Positions 1-9,072 of a stretch of DNA of 64,000 nucleotides are shown here, piece after piece; within the stretch, counting starts at the first letter, position 1; each line of letters starts with the position of its first letter. The stretch is from assembly GCA_937773775.1 (NCBI GenBank), contig CALJVL010000001.1:176669-240668 (forward strand), given 5' to 3'. This stretch comes from an uncultured Flavobacterium sp. Lineage in GTDB: Bacteria > Bacteroidota > Bacteroidia > Flavobacteriales > Flavobacteriaceae. The notes below the pieces were generated by a model. That model ran no database searches and had not been told where the DNA came from. It saw only the letters and a list, made by a program, of their open reading frames with translations. The position numbers and the translations under genes were made by a program.

Positions 1-1783
1 CTCGTAAAGCGGCGTCGTGGCATTCGTATTTTCTATAAATATCAATGAATCAAATAGTTTAATTAATGGAAGTTGATAAATATCCTTATTTGTTTCTTTA
101 CCGTATCCAATCAATTTCGTTAGTCCTATAATTCCGTCCGTTTTTTAATTCTTTTGTTAATGTTGGCATATCTAAATAAAATGATTTGCCATTTAAGGTA
201 AGTGAATTTTCCCAAAGATTAGTTTCAGTTGATTGCATGGTAGTCTTTTTTAATTCATCTATATAAAAATGGTCTCCATTAATAAACCTCTCATCAATAA
301 ACGAATAGTTCCCTTTTAGAGAAGTAAGTCCAATTGAATGATAGTCATTTTTAAATTCCTGTTTTAAATTCCGTCCCATTATTCCGATCTCATTATCCGT
401 AATAATTTCGTTGGAAATATGCGCATTATGAGCCCAAACAATTATTTTGCTATCACTATTATGTGCTAAATAAGAAATTCTATCCGCCATAATTTCATCC
501 CGACTTTGATTTTGTTTACCGTTTTTACGATTTACGTAGTTGATGTGAGTGTTTTTGCCATTGAATAGAATTTCTTTGAGGGATGCGGTCAAATTACCTG
601 TGGATTCTAATTGATTTTCGATTTCTAAAATAGTATTATAGTTAGCCAAAACTATTTTTTTAATTCTGCTTCAAAGCTGCCAGTAGTTTTTGCACTATTT
701 GATTTAAGTTTTTGCACTAACGTCACTAATTTTTCGTCTTTAATGCCTTTCACATTTTCTGATAATAATTCATAGAAAGCCCAATAGGAGTCATCACAGC
801 CTTTGAATTGTATGTTGTAATTTGAGCGGTTCTCCTTATACCATTGAAGAAAAGATTTCATTTCTTTGGTTTGATATATTGAAAATAAATGTTTTTGGAT
901 TAAGCTCTCTATTGAACTTGTCATCAAATCTTTATTCAATAGTTCAATATCGTCATAAGAACTTTCCAAAATAACCATCTTAAATCCTTTTTCTAGGATT
1001 AATCTCTTTGTGATCATTTCCCGCAGTCGGTAAAACTCGGCCGTTCCGTGTGTGCTTTCACCAATGGACACGATTTTTTTGTCACCTACTTTTGCTATCA
1101 ATGCGTCTAAACTGAAAGATAGACTCTCGTTTGTTGATAAATCTAGTGCTGTGGATGCGATCTGGATTGCTGTATTTAAGTCAGCCGTATTGTAATTTTT
1201 TAAATATATTTTGGGCGTTTCGGTCATAGTCTGAATGTCTTTACCATCTATGGTTATTATAAAATCATCAAACCAAGCCGTTCCTTTACCATCTACAATT
1301 CCGCCAACATAGATGGCTTCAGCACCCGTTGGATAGGGTAATGTTATCGAATATTCTTTCCAATTATTAGTGCCTTTAATCTTGTATCGCTGCATATTTT
1401 TAAAAGCCAGTGAACCGTTAAAGCCATCAATACGCATCACAAGGCCAACCGATTTATCCACCTTTTCGTGTTTTATGCGTCCGGTAAGTGTAATGGAATC
1501 TCCCACATAATTGGCAGGGATTTTATACGTGATACACCCAAACTTACTTTTGTCTGTTGACGTTACTTTTCCAACGCCATTTCCATTACTCATTTTTTTC
1601 GGCAGTAATTTCCCCGGAACTTTTTTCTAAATTCCCCCATTTGAACCAACCTTCCGGCATACTTTGTTTATCGTGATCAAAATTCAAATTGTACTTTTTT
1701 GGATATTGATTTTGAGCTAACATAATTGGATGTGAAACCAAAATTCCAATTAAACAGAGCAAAAAGGTTTTAATGTTTTTCAT
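1..1783 (-). pseudogene. Erythromycin-esterase-like secreted hydrolase, three frameshifts, 3' end off the window
   Basis: The gene reads from 1783 down to the window edge in four pieces. The first has a signal peptide (MKNIKTFLLCLIGILVSHP). A beta-sandwich, carbohydrate-binding-like module follows (about 1250-1590). The esterase-type domain starts with VSIGESTHGTAEFYRLR, the GExxHG signature of the EreA/EreB-like superfamily, and continues with IIVWAHNAHIS near 440. Piece two joins piece one at a T7 run (1593-1599), piece three joins at T655-661, and the C-terminal end (LPLIKLFDSLIFIENTNA, about 1-97) is restored across T141-146. Each break is a one-base change in a homopolymer, so sequencing error is as likely as true decay. 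The N-terminal accessory module is unlike the short classical resistance enzymes, so macrolide resistance should not be assumed. The substrate is unknown. Confidence 0.75.
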
Positions 1784-1813
1784 TATTGTGATGTTTATTT
1801 TTTAGTGGTTGTT

Positions 1814-1950
1814 GCCAACAACGTTCCCTTGCTACAAGCGGTTTGGGACTAAATTAATCCCATTATTCGGATTTGACAAATCATACCAAATACAAACCCA
1901 TTTTCCAATCAAGCCAATTGCCCAAATCTCTTGTGAGCAAGTGTTAGCCC
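1814..1950. repeat. attC-like imperfect inverted repeat between two accessory genes
   Basis: The arm CCCTTGCTACAAGCGGTTTGGG (about 1827-1848) is complementary to the 1921-1944 arm. The pairing leaves one extrahelical base and a few mismatches. Outer boxes read GCCAAC (1814-1819) and GTTAGCC (1943-1949), each one mismatch from the integron core consensus RYYYAAC / GTTRRRY. The total length (about 137 bp) lies at the upper end of the attC range. It starts at the stop codon of the SEC-C gene and lies just upstream of the esterase-like gene. This is an inference from geometry; no integrase is in view. Confidence 0.4.
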
Positions 1951-3578
1951 TAGTTAATACTGCCGTGGCATTTTTTATACTTTGTTCCGCTACCACAAGG
2001 ACAAGATTCATTTCTTCCTGTTTTTTTTCTAAGATTTTCTTGAATCTTTTTTATTCCTGAAATCTTCCCATAATAGTCTTCGTCAAAAAATTGTGCCCAA
2101 GATTCATCTAAAGCAATCAGATCTGAGTCAGGAAACTTTTGGAGTCCTTTTTTTAAATGAAAACCTAAAAAGCCAAGTTCATTGTCTGCTTTATAGTATT
2201 TGCTAAATTTTATTCTTCTTTCTATATAATCAATAAATTTCCCAGAAGTATTTAGGTAATTAGCTACAGTCTCCAAATCAAAAATGTTTAACGCTACTGG
2301 AAATTCTTCATATTCTTTTTCTAATAGGATGTGTGTCTGATGTGTGATTGCTGGATAATCATCTAATACAATCGTAACAACAAAGGATTGTTTAATATCA
2401 AAATCAAATTGAAAATTTGGTTCTGCTTTCAATACAAATAAATAATCATTTGAAGATTTGAGACATTCTGAAGCAGTTAATCCTTGTTCGTAAGCATCTT
2501 CCACTGCTTTTTTAAAATCACTTTGTATAGATTCAATATTTCCTTTTTTTGAAAGTGCAGTTAGCTTTTTTGATTTGACTTGAAAAATAATTGCTTTATT
2601 ATTATGTACAGCAAGAATATCTATATCGGTAACCATTGTACTTTTAGATTTCTTTATTATCAAATTTTTTAAAGTGTTTTCAATACCGAAAATATTTTCA
2701 ATAATCTTATATGTAATTTCTTCTGCAATCTCACCACGATTGAATTGAGCTTTTGAACGATAATTGTCATCACTATACATCCAATAAAAAGGTGATTCAT
2801 ATATAGCCTCTGATAAATGATAAAGCATAGGAATAAAGTATTTACCATTAGATAACTTAATTATGGGCTTCTCGGAAAGAATATTAAAATCTCCTATATC
2901 GCAAAATTGTTGGTTTTGAAGTTGTTCTAAGTCAAGTGTGAAATTTTCTAAAATATCTTGAAAATCTTTATTTTTTTGAGTAATATCTTCTTTTGAAAGG
3001 CAAAAAACATCAAGTAATTTTTCTTTAAAAGTATTTTTTGATTCGAATTTTAATTTATTCAATTTACCTTGTAGAAGAATCTTTAAAGAATGATAAAACT
3101 CTGGCAGTATATCTAGCTTGATAGATTTTGATTTAGAAAGCCAATCTATATCATATTTGTATTTTTCCGTGACCCATTTGGTGTATTGATAATCATAAGC
3201 CCCAGTTCCAGAATAGAACATAGCTTCTTGAAACATTAATCCGTTATTAAAGAAGTCAAATGGACTTTCAGATGGACTTTCAAGCATTTTTGATATGTCA
3301 GGCATAAAAGTATAGTGTAGCTGTTCCATTAAACTATACACTTCTTCTAATACTTTTAATTCACCATATTCTATTTCTTTTTTTGAATTCCAATTTTTCA
3401 CCCAAAGTCCCATTAGAAACTTTATTTCATTGTTATTCAGACTCTCTCTCACATTTTTAGATGAGAGTTCGCTTAAAGTACCGCAGAAATCTTTAAGTAC
3501 GATAGTTGATAAGATATAAATAAAGTTAATATCAGAAGTGATTTCATTTAGTCTGTATAATATTTGTTCTTTATTCAT
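1950..3578 (-). CDS. SEC-C motif protein with a PD-(D/E)XK-like nuclease core
   Basis: A 542-residue intact protein. The C-terminus carries a SEC-C zinc-binding motif (GRNESCPCGSGTKYKKCHG, about residues 521-539). The middle section has the order E (RGEIAEEI), then D (VTDIDILAVHNNK), then a Q-x-K element (IIFQVKSKK) at about residues 280-335. That spacing is typical of PD-(D/E)XK/NERD-type endonuclease folds. The first 250 residues are helical and I do not recognise them. No signal peptide or membrane segment is seen, so it is probably cytoplasmic. The gene is a single-gene unit flanked by attC-like inverted repeats and shares the upstream motif AAACATCAC with the next gene on the same strand. 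A nucleic-acid-degrading or defence role is possible but is only an inference from the fold. Confidence 0.75.
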   Translation of the reverse strand: MNKEQILYRLNEITSDINFIYILSTIVLKDFCGTLSELSSKNVRESLNNNEIKFLMGLWVKNWNSKKEIEYGELKVLEEVYSLMEQLHYTFMPDISKMLESPSESPFDFFNNGLMFQEAMFYSGTGAYDYQYTKWVTEKYKYDIDWLSKSKSIKLDILPEFYHSLKILLQGKLNKLKFESKNTFKEKLLDVFCLSKEDITQKNKDFQDILENFTLDLEQLQNQQFCDIGDFNILSEKPIIKLSNGKYFIPMLYHLSEAIYESPFYWMYSDDNYRSKAQFNRGEIAEEITYKIIENIFGIENTLKNLIIKKSKSTMVTDIDILAVHNNKAIIFQVKSKKLTALSKKGNIESIQSDFKKAVEDAYEQGLTASECLKSSNDYLFVLKAEPNFQFDFDIKQSFVVTIVLDDYPAITHQTHILLEKEYEEFPVALNIFDLETVANYLNTSGKFIDYIERRIKFSKYYKADNELGFLGFHLKKGLQKFPDSDLIALDESWAQFFDEDYYGKISGIKKIQENLRKKTGRNESCPCGSGTKYKKCHGSIN

Positions 3579-3606
3579 TAAATAATCGTGATGTTTTTTT
3601 CAATTA

Positions 3607-3677
3607 GGGCTAACGGTAGGACGCTTGGAGAAGGACGACCCCCTTGGGAGTCTTTCTCCAAACGGCCAGTTGAGCGT
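3607..3677. repeat. attC-like inverted repeat upstream of the SEC-C gene
   Basis: A near-perfect 12-bp stem (3625-3636 TTGGAGAAGGAC against 3650-3661, one G/A mismatch) encloses a 13-nt loop. The outer boxes are GGCTAAC (3608-3614) and GTTGAGC (3669-3675). The second matches the integron core GTTRRRY exactly and the first differs from RYYYAAC by one base. Length (about 70 bp) and architecture fit a short attC site. Confidence 0.4.
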
Positions 3678-4255
3678 AGTTACTCTATTTATTCCTACTA
3701 TTCTTTTTTTGTAACGGAGTTGGTTTAGCTACTCCTATTATTTTTTTATCACAATACCTTTCAATGAAACAATTATTTATTTCGATTTAGCAAGCCTGCT
3801 AAACGTAGTTAATAATTGGGTTTTCGAGCTCTTTTTTTCAGATTTAAAAGTTAATGAGTCTTGACTTTATCCTTTTTTATCACTAACTTAGTCAAGTCAT
3901 TACGTTGTCAAACGTTTGAAAGTAAACTTTCTACGATTTAATCGCATGACTTGAAGTGGAAATCCTTTTCCTTTTTAATCTTATAAAAATATCTCTAAAA
4001 TTCATTGTGCAAATAACACGTAGATTGAGCCAATTACGCTCTAACTAGTGTATAGGCGAAATTAAACTTCGCCAATTCGCCCATTTTTGGTTGTATATAC
4101 GAAGTTTTGTTTCGCTTTATACTATTCCAAATATATTACTTTATTTCTTACAAATCATCAAGAGGAATTATATTCACTTTCCGTTTTTGTGTACATATAA
4201 ATCTTTTTACATTTTCTTTACTAGATTTTATTTTGAAAAACTAAACGCTCTAATT
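3678..4255. other. Gene-free, palindrome-rich spacer
   Basis: No convincing coding sequence on either strand. The stretch contains several short perfect inverted repeats: TTTAGCA/TGCTAAA (3786-3803), CTTGACT with AGTCAAG around 3863-3897, the 12-bp palindrome TCAAACGTTTGA near 3908-3919, GAAAGT/ACTTTC immediately after it, and GGCGAA/TTCGCC near 4057-4075. These could be remnants of further attC-like sites or small RNA structures. No function can be assigned. Confidence 0.4.
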
Positions 4256-4330
4256 AGCCCTGATGGCAATGAAAATCCCGTGCCTTTTTTTGGTGCGGAT
4301 TGTAATGAACAGCAGGACGAGGCGTTGTGA
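4256..4330 (+). ncRNA. Flavo-1-like RNA element (divergent copy)
   Basis: The element begins AGCCCTGATGGCAATGAAAA, has a central CCGTGCC/GGTGCGG stem, and ends with AACAGCAGGACGAGG. It shares the order AGCCCTGATGG ... ATCC ... GGAT/GATA ... AGCAGGA with a better copy near 59.1 kb on the other strand. From memory this pattern corresponds to the dispersed Flavo-1 RNA motif described in flavobacteria; a covariance-model search would decide. Function unknown. Confidence 0.45.
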
Positions 4331-4357
4331 TAAAAATAAATCGTTCTGCTCCCAAAC

Positions 4358-4390
4358 AAAAAAGACCCACAAGTTTTTACTTGCAGGTCC
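4358..4390 (-). terminator. Rho-independent terminator of htpG
   Basis: Read on the minus strand: GACCTGCAAGT, loop AAAA, ACTTGTGGGTC, then a T6 tract. It lies about 80 bp past the htpG stop codon. Confidence 0.75.
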
Positions 4391-4471
4391 ATTTTCTATT
4401 TTCAATAGTTTCTGAAACAACTTCGGAATAAGCGATTCACAGCATTTTACTTCATAAAATTGGTTGTCGAC

Positions 4472-6376
4472 TTATTTGATCATCTCAAAACTTCTTTTTA
4501 CAAAAGTAGTCAAGGCTTCCCCTTTCAACAGGTTTTGTGATAATTTAGCCAAGTCAAGTGCTTGTTTTACTAAGTGTTCTTGATTTGATTTGTCTTTTGC
4601 ATTCAGAATGGTTGTTGCTAAAGGAGAGTTTGTATTGACAACTAAGTTATACATTTCCGGCATATTGCCCATTCCGAACATTCCACCACCACCGCCAGAC
4701 TGACTCATTTCTTTCATTCTACGCATAAATTCAGGTTGCGTGATAATAAACGGTGCCGATTGACTGTCCATAGCTTCCAGTTGTACGCTATAAGTTTCTT
4801 TTGGCACAATTGTTTCCAAAACTGTTTTTAAGCTTGTTTGTTCTTCTTCTGATAATTTAGAAATAGTAGTTTCCTCTTTCTTGATTAAATTATCGATATG
4901 ATCTGAATCGACACGAACGAAGCTTACATCATTATTGTCTGCTTCCAGTTTTTGGATTAAATGTGAAATTATTGGAGAATCTAATAATAGCACTTGATAT
5001 CCTTTTTCTTGCGCAATTTCGATGTAAGAATGCTGTGCATCTTTATTTGCTGCGTATAAAACAACTAGTTTGCCGTCCTTGTCCGTTTGATTGTCTTTTA
5101 AGTTCTCTTTTAACTCCTCAAGTGTATAGTACTTGTCGTCAACTGTTGGGTATAAAAAGAAAGCGGCTGCTTTTTCGTAGAATTTATCTTCAGAAAGCAT
5201 TCCGTATTCTAAAACGATTTTGATATCATTCCATTTTTTCTCAAAATCTTCACGATTTTCAGTGAATAGCGATTTCAATTTATCGGCAACTTTACGAGTG
5301 ATATAGTTGGATATTTTCTTAACTGCTGCATCTGCTTGTAAACCTGAACGAGATACGTTCAATGGAATGTCTGGTGAATCGATAACTCCTTTAAGCATCG
5401 TTAAGAATTCAGGAACAATTCCTTCTACATTATCAGTTACGTAAACCTGATTTTGGTACAATTGGATTTTATCCTTCTGAATTTGTAAGTCAGAACCTAA
5501 TTTTGGAAAATACAAAATACCAGTTAGGTTAAACGGATAATCAACATTCAAATGGATGTGGAATAACGGTTCTTCAAATTGCGCCGGATACACCTCATGA
5601 TAGAAAGATTTATAATCTTCATCTGTCAATTCAGTTGGTTGTTTTGTCCAGGCTGGATTTGGGTTATTGATGATGTTATCTACTTCAACGGTTTTAAAGA
5701 CTTCGTCCTTGTCTTCCGCTTCAACAGATTCTCCCTTTTTTTGTTCTATTTTTTCAGTTCTAGTTCCAAATTTAATTGGCACAGGCATGAATTTATTGTA
5801 CTTGTTCAGTAGGCCTTTGATTTTAGACTCTTCTAGGAACTCTAAAGAATCCTCAGCAAGGTGTAAAATTATTTCAGTTCCACGTGTAGTTTTGTCAGCA
5901 GGCTCTAAAGTGAACTCTGGACTTCCGTCACAGGTCCAGTGTGCCGCTGGTTCGTCTTTATATGATTTAGTAATGATTTCCACTTTTGCAGCAACCATAA
6001 ATGCGGAGTAGAAACCAAGACCAAAATGACCAATAATGCCAGAATCTTTAGTCGAATCTTTGTATTTTTCAAGAAACTCTTCAGCTCCTGAAAAAGCCAG
6101 TTGATTGATGTATTTCTCTACTTCCTCGGAGGTCATTCCTAAACCTTGGTCAGTAATATGAATTTTCTTCGCCTCTTTGTCAATTTTTACTTCAATAATT
6201 GGATTACCATATTCTACGTTGGTTTCACCAATATTTGTCAAATGCTTTAATTTTAGTGTCGCATCTGTTCCATTTGAAATTAATTCACGCAAGAAAATCT
6301 CGTGGTCACTATATAGGAACTTCTTTATTAAAGGGAAGATATTTTCCACCGAAACATTTATTTTTCCAGTTGTCAT
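4472..6376 (-). CDS. htpG: Molecular chaperone HtpG (bacterial Hsp90)
   Basis: A 634-residue ATP-dependent cytosolic chaperone that helps fold and stabilise client proteins under stress. The N-terminal GHKL ATPase domain shows FLRELISNGTDA, ITDQGLGM and GHFGLGFYSAFM, which are the nucleotide-binding boxes. The middle domain contains the conserved ILYFPKLGSDL and LNVSRSGLQ (catalytic-loop Arg) segments. The C-terminal dimerisation domain follows a glycine-rich linker (QSGGGGGMFGMGNMPEMY). Length matches the family. It is monocistronic, with its own terminator and a divergent lipoprotein gene upstream. Confidence 0.97.
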   Translation of the reverse strand: MTTGKINVSVENIFPLIKKFLYSDHEIFLRELISNGTDATLKLKHLTNIGETNVEYGNPIIEVKIDKEAKKIHITDQGLGMTSEEVEKYINQLAFSGAEEFLEKYKDSTKDSGIIGHFGLGFYSAFMVAAKVEIITKSYKDEPAAHWTCDGSPEFTLEPADKTTRGTEIILHLAEDSLEFLEESKIKGLLNKYNKFMPVPIKFGTRTEKIEQKKGESVEAEDKDEVFKTVEVDNIINNPNPAWTKQPTELTDEDYKSFYHEVYPAQFEEPLFHIHLNVDYPFNLTGILYFPKLGSDLQIQKDKIQLYQNQVYVTDNVEGIVPEFLTMLKGVIDSPDIPLNVSRSGLQADAAVKKISNYITRKVADKLKSLFTENREDFEKKWNDIKIVLEYGMLSEDKFYEKAAAFFLYPTVDDKYYTLEELKENLKDNQTDKDGKLVVLYAANKDAQHSYIEIAQEKGYQVLLLDSPIISHLIQKLEADNNDVSFVRVDSDHIDNLIKKEETTISKLSEEEQTSLKTVLETIVPKETYSVQLEAMDSQSAPFIITQPEFMRRMKEMSQSGGGGGMFGMGNMPEMYNLVVNTNSPLATTILNAKDKSNQEHLVKQALDLAKLSQNLLKGEALTTFVKRSFEMIK

Positions 6377-6501
6377 ATTTAAAATTTTAAGGGTTTTACA
6401 ATCTCGTCAACTCTTTCAAATAGAGTACCAATACTTACTCAAGTGACAAATTGTCGTAACTGTTAATTTTGAAACAAAAATATTGAATTTTGAAACTATA
6501 A

Positions 6502-6525
6502 TTGTTAATTCCCTTTGTACCTTTA
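6502..6525 (+). promoter_or_regulatory. Probable Bacteroidota-type promoter of the lipocalin-like gene
   Basis: A TTG at 6502-6504 precedes TACCTTTA at 6518-6525, one base from the TAnnTTTG -7 consensus. It lies about 28 bp before the start codon. Confidence 0.35.
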
Positions 6526-6553
6526 TCTAAGCTTAATTTAAAACAATAGAGCA

Positions 6554-7033
6554 ATGAAAAAAATATTTCTTTTAACAGCTTTAGCATTAATGCTGTTTTC
6601 ATGTAAGACCACTTCAGTAACAACTAATAAGTTGGATAAAAGTGCTCAAGTAGCAATAAAAGGAAACTGGATTTTAACTTCGGTGACTTATCCCGGTTCA
6701 GAATACATCAAGGTAAACTCTTTTGATATTGCTGATTCAAAATGTTTTGAAGGAAGTACGTGGAAATTTATTTCAAATAATAACAAAGGAGATATGGCAT
6801 TGACAAAGTTTGATTGCCCTGTTTTTAGCTCTCCTATAACTTGGTTTATTAATAAAGACGGTGAATTTATTTTGAAAGTTTTAGATGCAGACGAAAAAGC
6901 AAAAAGAGTAAGAGCAGGTTATGTATTGCAGGTAGCAAATCAATCTGAGAATTCTTTCCAATTGGTTGACAAAGGAATTAATGTCGCAGGTAAAAGCATT
7001 GACGTAGTTTACCAATTTCAAAAATCTAATTAA
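6554..7033 (+). CDS. Lipocalin-like lipoprotein
   Basis: A 159-residue secreted lipoprotein. The N-terminus MKKIFLLTALALMLFSC is a lipoprotein signal with the lipidated Cys at residue 17. The mature part (IKGNWILTSVTYPGS ... STWKFISNNNKGDMAL) has the GxW-containing strand and beta-rich pattern of the lipocalin-like domain families common in Bacteroidota. Two cysteines (CFEG, DCPVF) could form a disulfide. Ligand unknown. The gene is 26 bp upstream of an OmpA-family lipoprotein on the same strand and is probably cotranscribed with it, suggesting a joint envelope role. Confidence 0.8.
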   Translation: MKKIFLLTALALMLFSCKTTSVTTNKLDKSAQVAIKGNWILTSVTYPGSEYIKVNSFDIADSKCFEGSTWKFISNNNKGDMALTKFDCPVFSSPITWFINKDGEFILKVLDADEKAKRVRAGYVLQVANQSENSFQLVDKGINVAGKSIDVVYQFQKSN

Positions 7034-7059
7034 TAAGAAACATTATAAAAAAGACAATT

Positions 7060-7755
7060 ATGAAAAAATTTTCTATACTAGCGCTGGCATTAACTATGTC
7101 AATTGGAACGCTTTTTACAAGTTGTGAATCGTTAAAGAACACAAATAATACGCAAAGAGGTGCCGGAATCGGAGCTGCCGGTGGTGCAGTAATCGGAGCT
7201 ATACTAGGCAATAATGTAGGTAAAGGCGGTAAAGGTGCCGTGGGAGCAGTAATTGGTGGTGTTGTTGGTGGTGTTGCCGGTGGAGTTATTGGTAACAAAA
7301 TGGACAAGCAAGCCAGACAAATTGACGAAGTGCTGCCGGGAGCTGAGGTAAAACGAGTAGGTGAGGGGATTCAATTAGTTTTAAATGAAAATGCGGTACG
7401 TTTTGACACGAACAAATCTAGTTTAATGAATGAAGCCAAAGCTAATTTGAACAAACTAGTTCCTGTTTTTCTGGAATATCCTGACACTGACATTACTATA
7501 TTTGGGTATACAGATATTACAGGTCCTGCGGATTATAATCTGAAACTTTCGGCAGAAAGAGCAACTTCTGTTAGAGAATACTTGGTAGGTAAAGGATTAG
7601 CTTCAAGTAGGTTTAACGTAACTGGTTTAGGTATTGCCGATCCAATTGCGGCAAATGATACTGCAGAAGGAAGAAGCCAAAATCGCCGTGTTGAGTTTGC
7701 TATTACCGCAAATGATAAAATGAAGGCAGAGGCCAAAATAGAAGCAGGGAACTAA
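7060..7755 (+). CDS. OmpA-family lipoprotein with glycine-zipper domain
   Basis: A 231-residue outer-membrane-anchored, peptidoglycan-associated type protein. A signal peptide ends at the lipobox FTSC (Cys about residue 22). A glycine-zipper segment (GAGIGAAGGAVIGAILGNN and GAVGAVIGGVVGGVAGG, about residues 35-80) follows. The C-terminal OmpA domain (about 105-225) contains FDTNKSSL, ITIFGYTDITGPADYNLKLS and LGIADPIAANDTAEGRSQNR with RRVEF, which include the residues that bind diaminopimelate in peptidoglycan. It forms an apparent two-gene unit with the upstream lipocalin-like gene and is followed by a strong terminator. Confidence 0.92.
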   Translation: MKKFSILALALTMSIGTLFTSCESLKNTNNTQRGAGIGAAGGAVIGAILGNNVGKGGKGAVGAVIGGVVGGVAGGVIGNKMDKQARQIDEVLPGAEVKRVGEGIQLVLNENAVRFDTNKSSLMNEAKANLNKLVPVFLEYPDTDITIFGYTDITGPADYNLKLSAERATSVREYLVGKGLASSRFNVTGLGIADPIAANDTAEGRSQNRRVEFAITANDKMKAEAKIEAGN

Positions 7756-7778
7756 AGTTTAGTTTGTTTTAATAGCAA

Positions 7779-7819
7779 GAAAGCCATTTCGTTATCATAA
7801 TGAAATGGCTTTCTTTTTC
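7779..7819 (+). terminator. Rho-independent terminator after the OmpA-family gene
   Basis: A perfect 12-bp stem, GAAAGCCATTTC (7779-7790) with GAAATGGCTTTC (7802-7813), is followed by a T-rich tract. Confidence 0.88.
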
Positions 7820-7862
7820 AGTTAAATTCTTGTTTCAACAAAGGATTCTTGTTGAAGAAAAC

Positions 7863-7870
7863 TATCTTTG
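7863..7870 (+). promoter_or_regulatory. -7 promoter element of the ABC ATPase gene
   Basis: TATCTTTG matches the Bacteroidota -7 consensus TAnnTTTG exactly and lies 27 bp upstream of the start codon. No clear -33 TTTG at the usual distance. Confidence 0.45.
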
Positions 7871-7897
7871 TAGTCTCAAAACATCATCATAATAAAA

Positions 7898-8845
7898 ATG
7901 CTTCAAGTTCAAAACATCTCATTTGGTTATGCCGAAAGGCGCGTGATCCATAATATAAACTTTACAATCGAAAAAGCGCAGAATATTGCCGTGATTGGCG
8001 AAAGCGGTTGCGGAAAAAGCACGCTTTTAAAACTAATTTACGGCTTGTACGATCTAGACGAAGGGAATATATTTTGGAATGAAACGGAAGTGTTGGGTCC
8101 AAAGTATAACTTAGTTCCCGGAATGTCGTTTGCCAAATATTTATCTCAGGATTTTGATCTGATGCCTTACACAACTGTTGCAGAAAATGTAGGTAAATTT
8201 CTTTCTAATGTTTTTCCTGAGAAGAAAAAAGAACGAGTCCAAGAGCTCTTGGAAATTGTTGAAATGACAGAATATGCAGATGTCAAAACTAAGTATTTGA
8301 GTGGTGGTCAGCAGCAAAGAGTAGCTCTTGCCCGAGTCTTGGCTTTGGAACCAGAGATACTTTTACTAGACGAACCTTTCAGTCATATTGATAATTTCAG
8401 GAAGAATGCGCTTCGCCGCAATTTGTTTGCCTACTTAAAATCAAAGGGAGTAACCGTTATTGTTGCTACCCATGATAGTACAGACGCGCTTTCTTTTGCT
8501 GACGAAACTATTGTTTTACAAGACGGAAAAATTGTTGATAAGGCAGGTTCGCAAAGTTTGTACAGTAATCCAATTAATAAATATGTAGCCTCGCTTTTTG
8601 GGGAAGTTAATGAGTTAAAATTATCTCATTTAGTCGCCGTAGAAGAAGGCGAGGATGAAATAATTTTGTTGTATCCTCACCAACTTAAAGTAGTTGATAA
8701 TGGCTTAATGGAGGTGATTGTCAAACAATCGTATTTTAAAGGAAGTCATTATTTGATTAAAGCGGTTTTTGACCGAAAAGCAATCTTCTTCGAGAATGAT
8801 ACTGAATTAGAAGTAAATCAAATGGTAACGCTGATGATAGCGTAA
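7898..8845 (+). CDS. ABC transporter ATP-binding protein (orphan, importer-like)
   Basis: A 315-residue ABC ATPase. Walker A is GESGCGKST (about residues 37-45), the Q-loop lies in AKYLSQDFD, the signature is LSGGQQQR, Walker B is ILLLDEP and the H-loop is VATHD. The C-terminal 80 residues resemble a degenerate TOBE-type regulatory domain (YPHQLKVVDNGLMEVIVK), as in polyamine, iron and sulfate importer ATPases. No permease or binding protein gene lies nearby, so the substrate cannot be inferred and the partner must be encoded elsewhere. Confidence 0.88.
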   Translation: MLQVQNISFGYAERRVIHNINFTIEKAQNIAVIGESGCGKSTLLKLIYGLYDLDEGNIFWNETEVLGPKYNLVPGMSFAKYLSQDFDLMPYTTVAENVGKFLSNVFPEKKKERVQELLEIVEMTEYADVKTKYLSGGQQQRVALARVLALEPEILLLDEPFSHIDNFRKNALRRNLFAYLKSKGVTVIVATHDSTDALSFADETIVLQDGKIVDKAGSQSLYSNPINKYVASLFGEVNELKLSHLVAVEEGEDEIILLYPHQLKVVDNGLMEVIVKQSYFKGSHYLIKAVFDRKAIFFENDTELEVNQMVTLMIA

Positions 8846-9072
8846 TAGACAAAACCCCTAAAAACCTTATCTAATAATGTGTTTTTTAAATAAATGATAG
8901 TCCTAGTTGTAGTAATGAATGGGATTTGTCACACAGGAATACGAAAATATTGCTAATAGCAGGAAGTAGCGCACGAAAGATATAAGTTGTACATTGATAA
9001 AAAAAGAGTAATTTTCCATCCAGAATTTAAAGTATGCTTAATTTTAGCAACTTATTTTAATAAAACTATAAT

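Noticed and set aside
1..1783. Macrolide resistance gene
   Set aside because: Only the esterase-like superfamily signature is visible; the extra N-terminal module and frame breaks argue against calling resistance.
4091..4330. Plus-strand open frame of 79 codons
   Set aside because: Low-complexity hydrophobic translation, overlapping the RNA-like element and palindromes; no family features.
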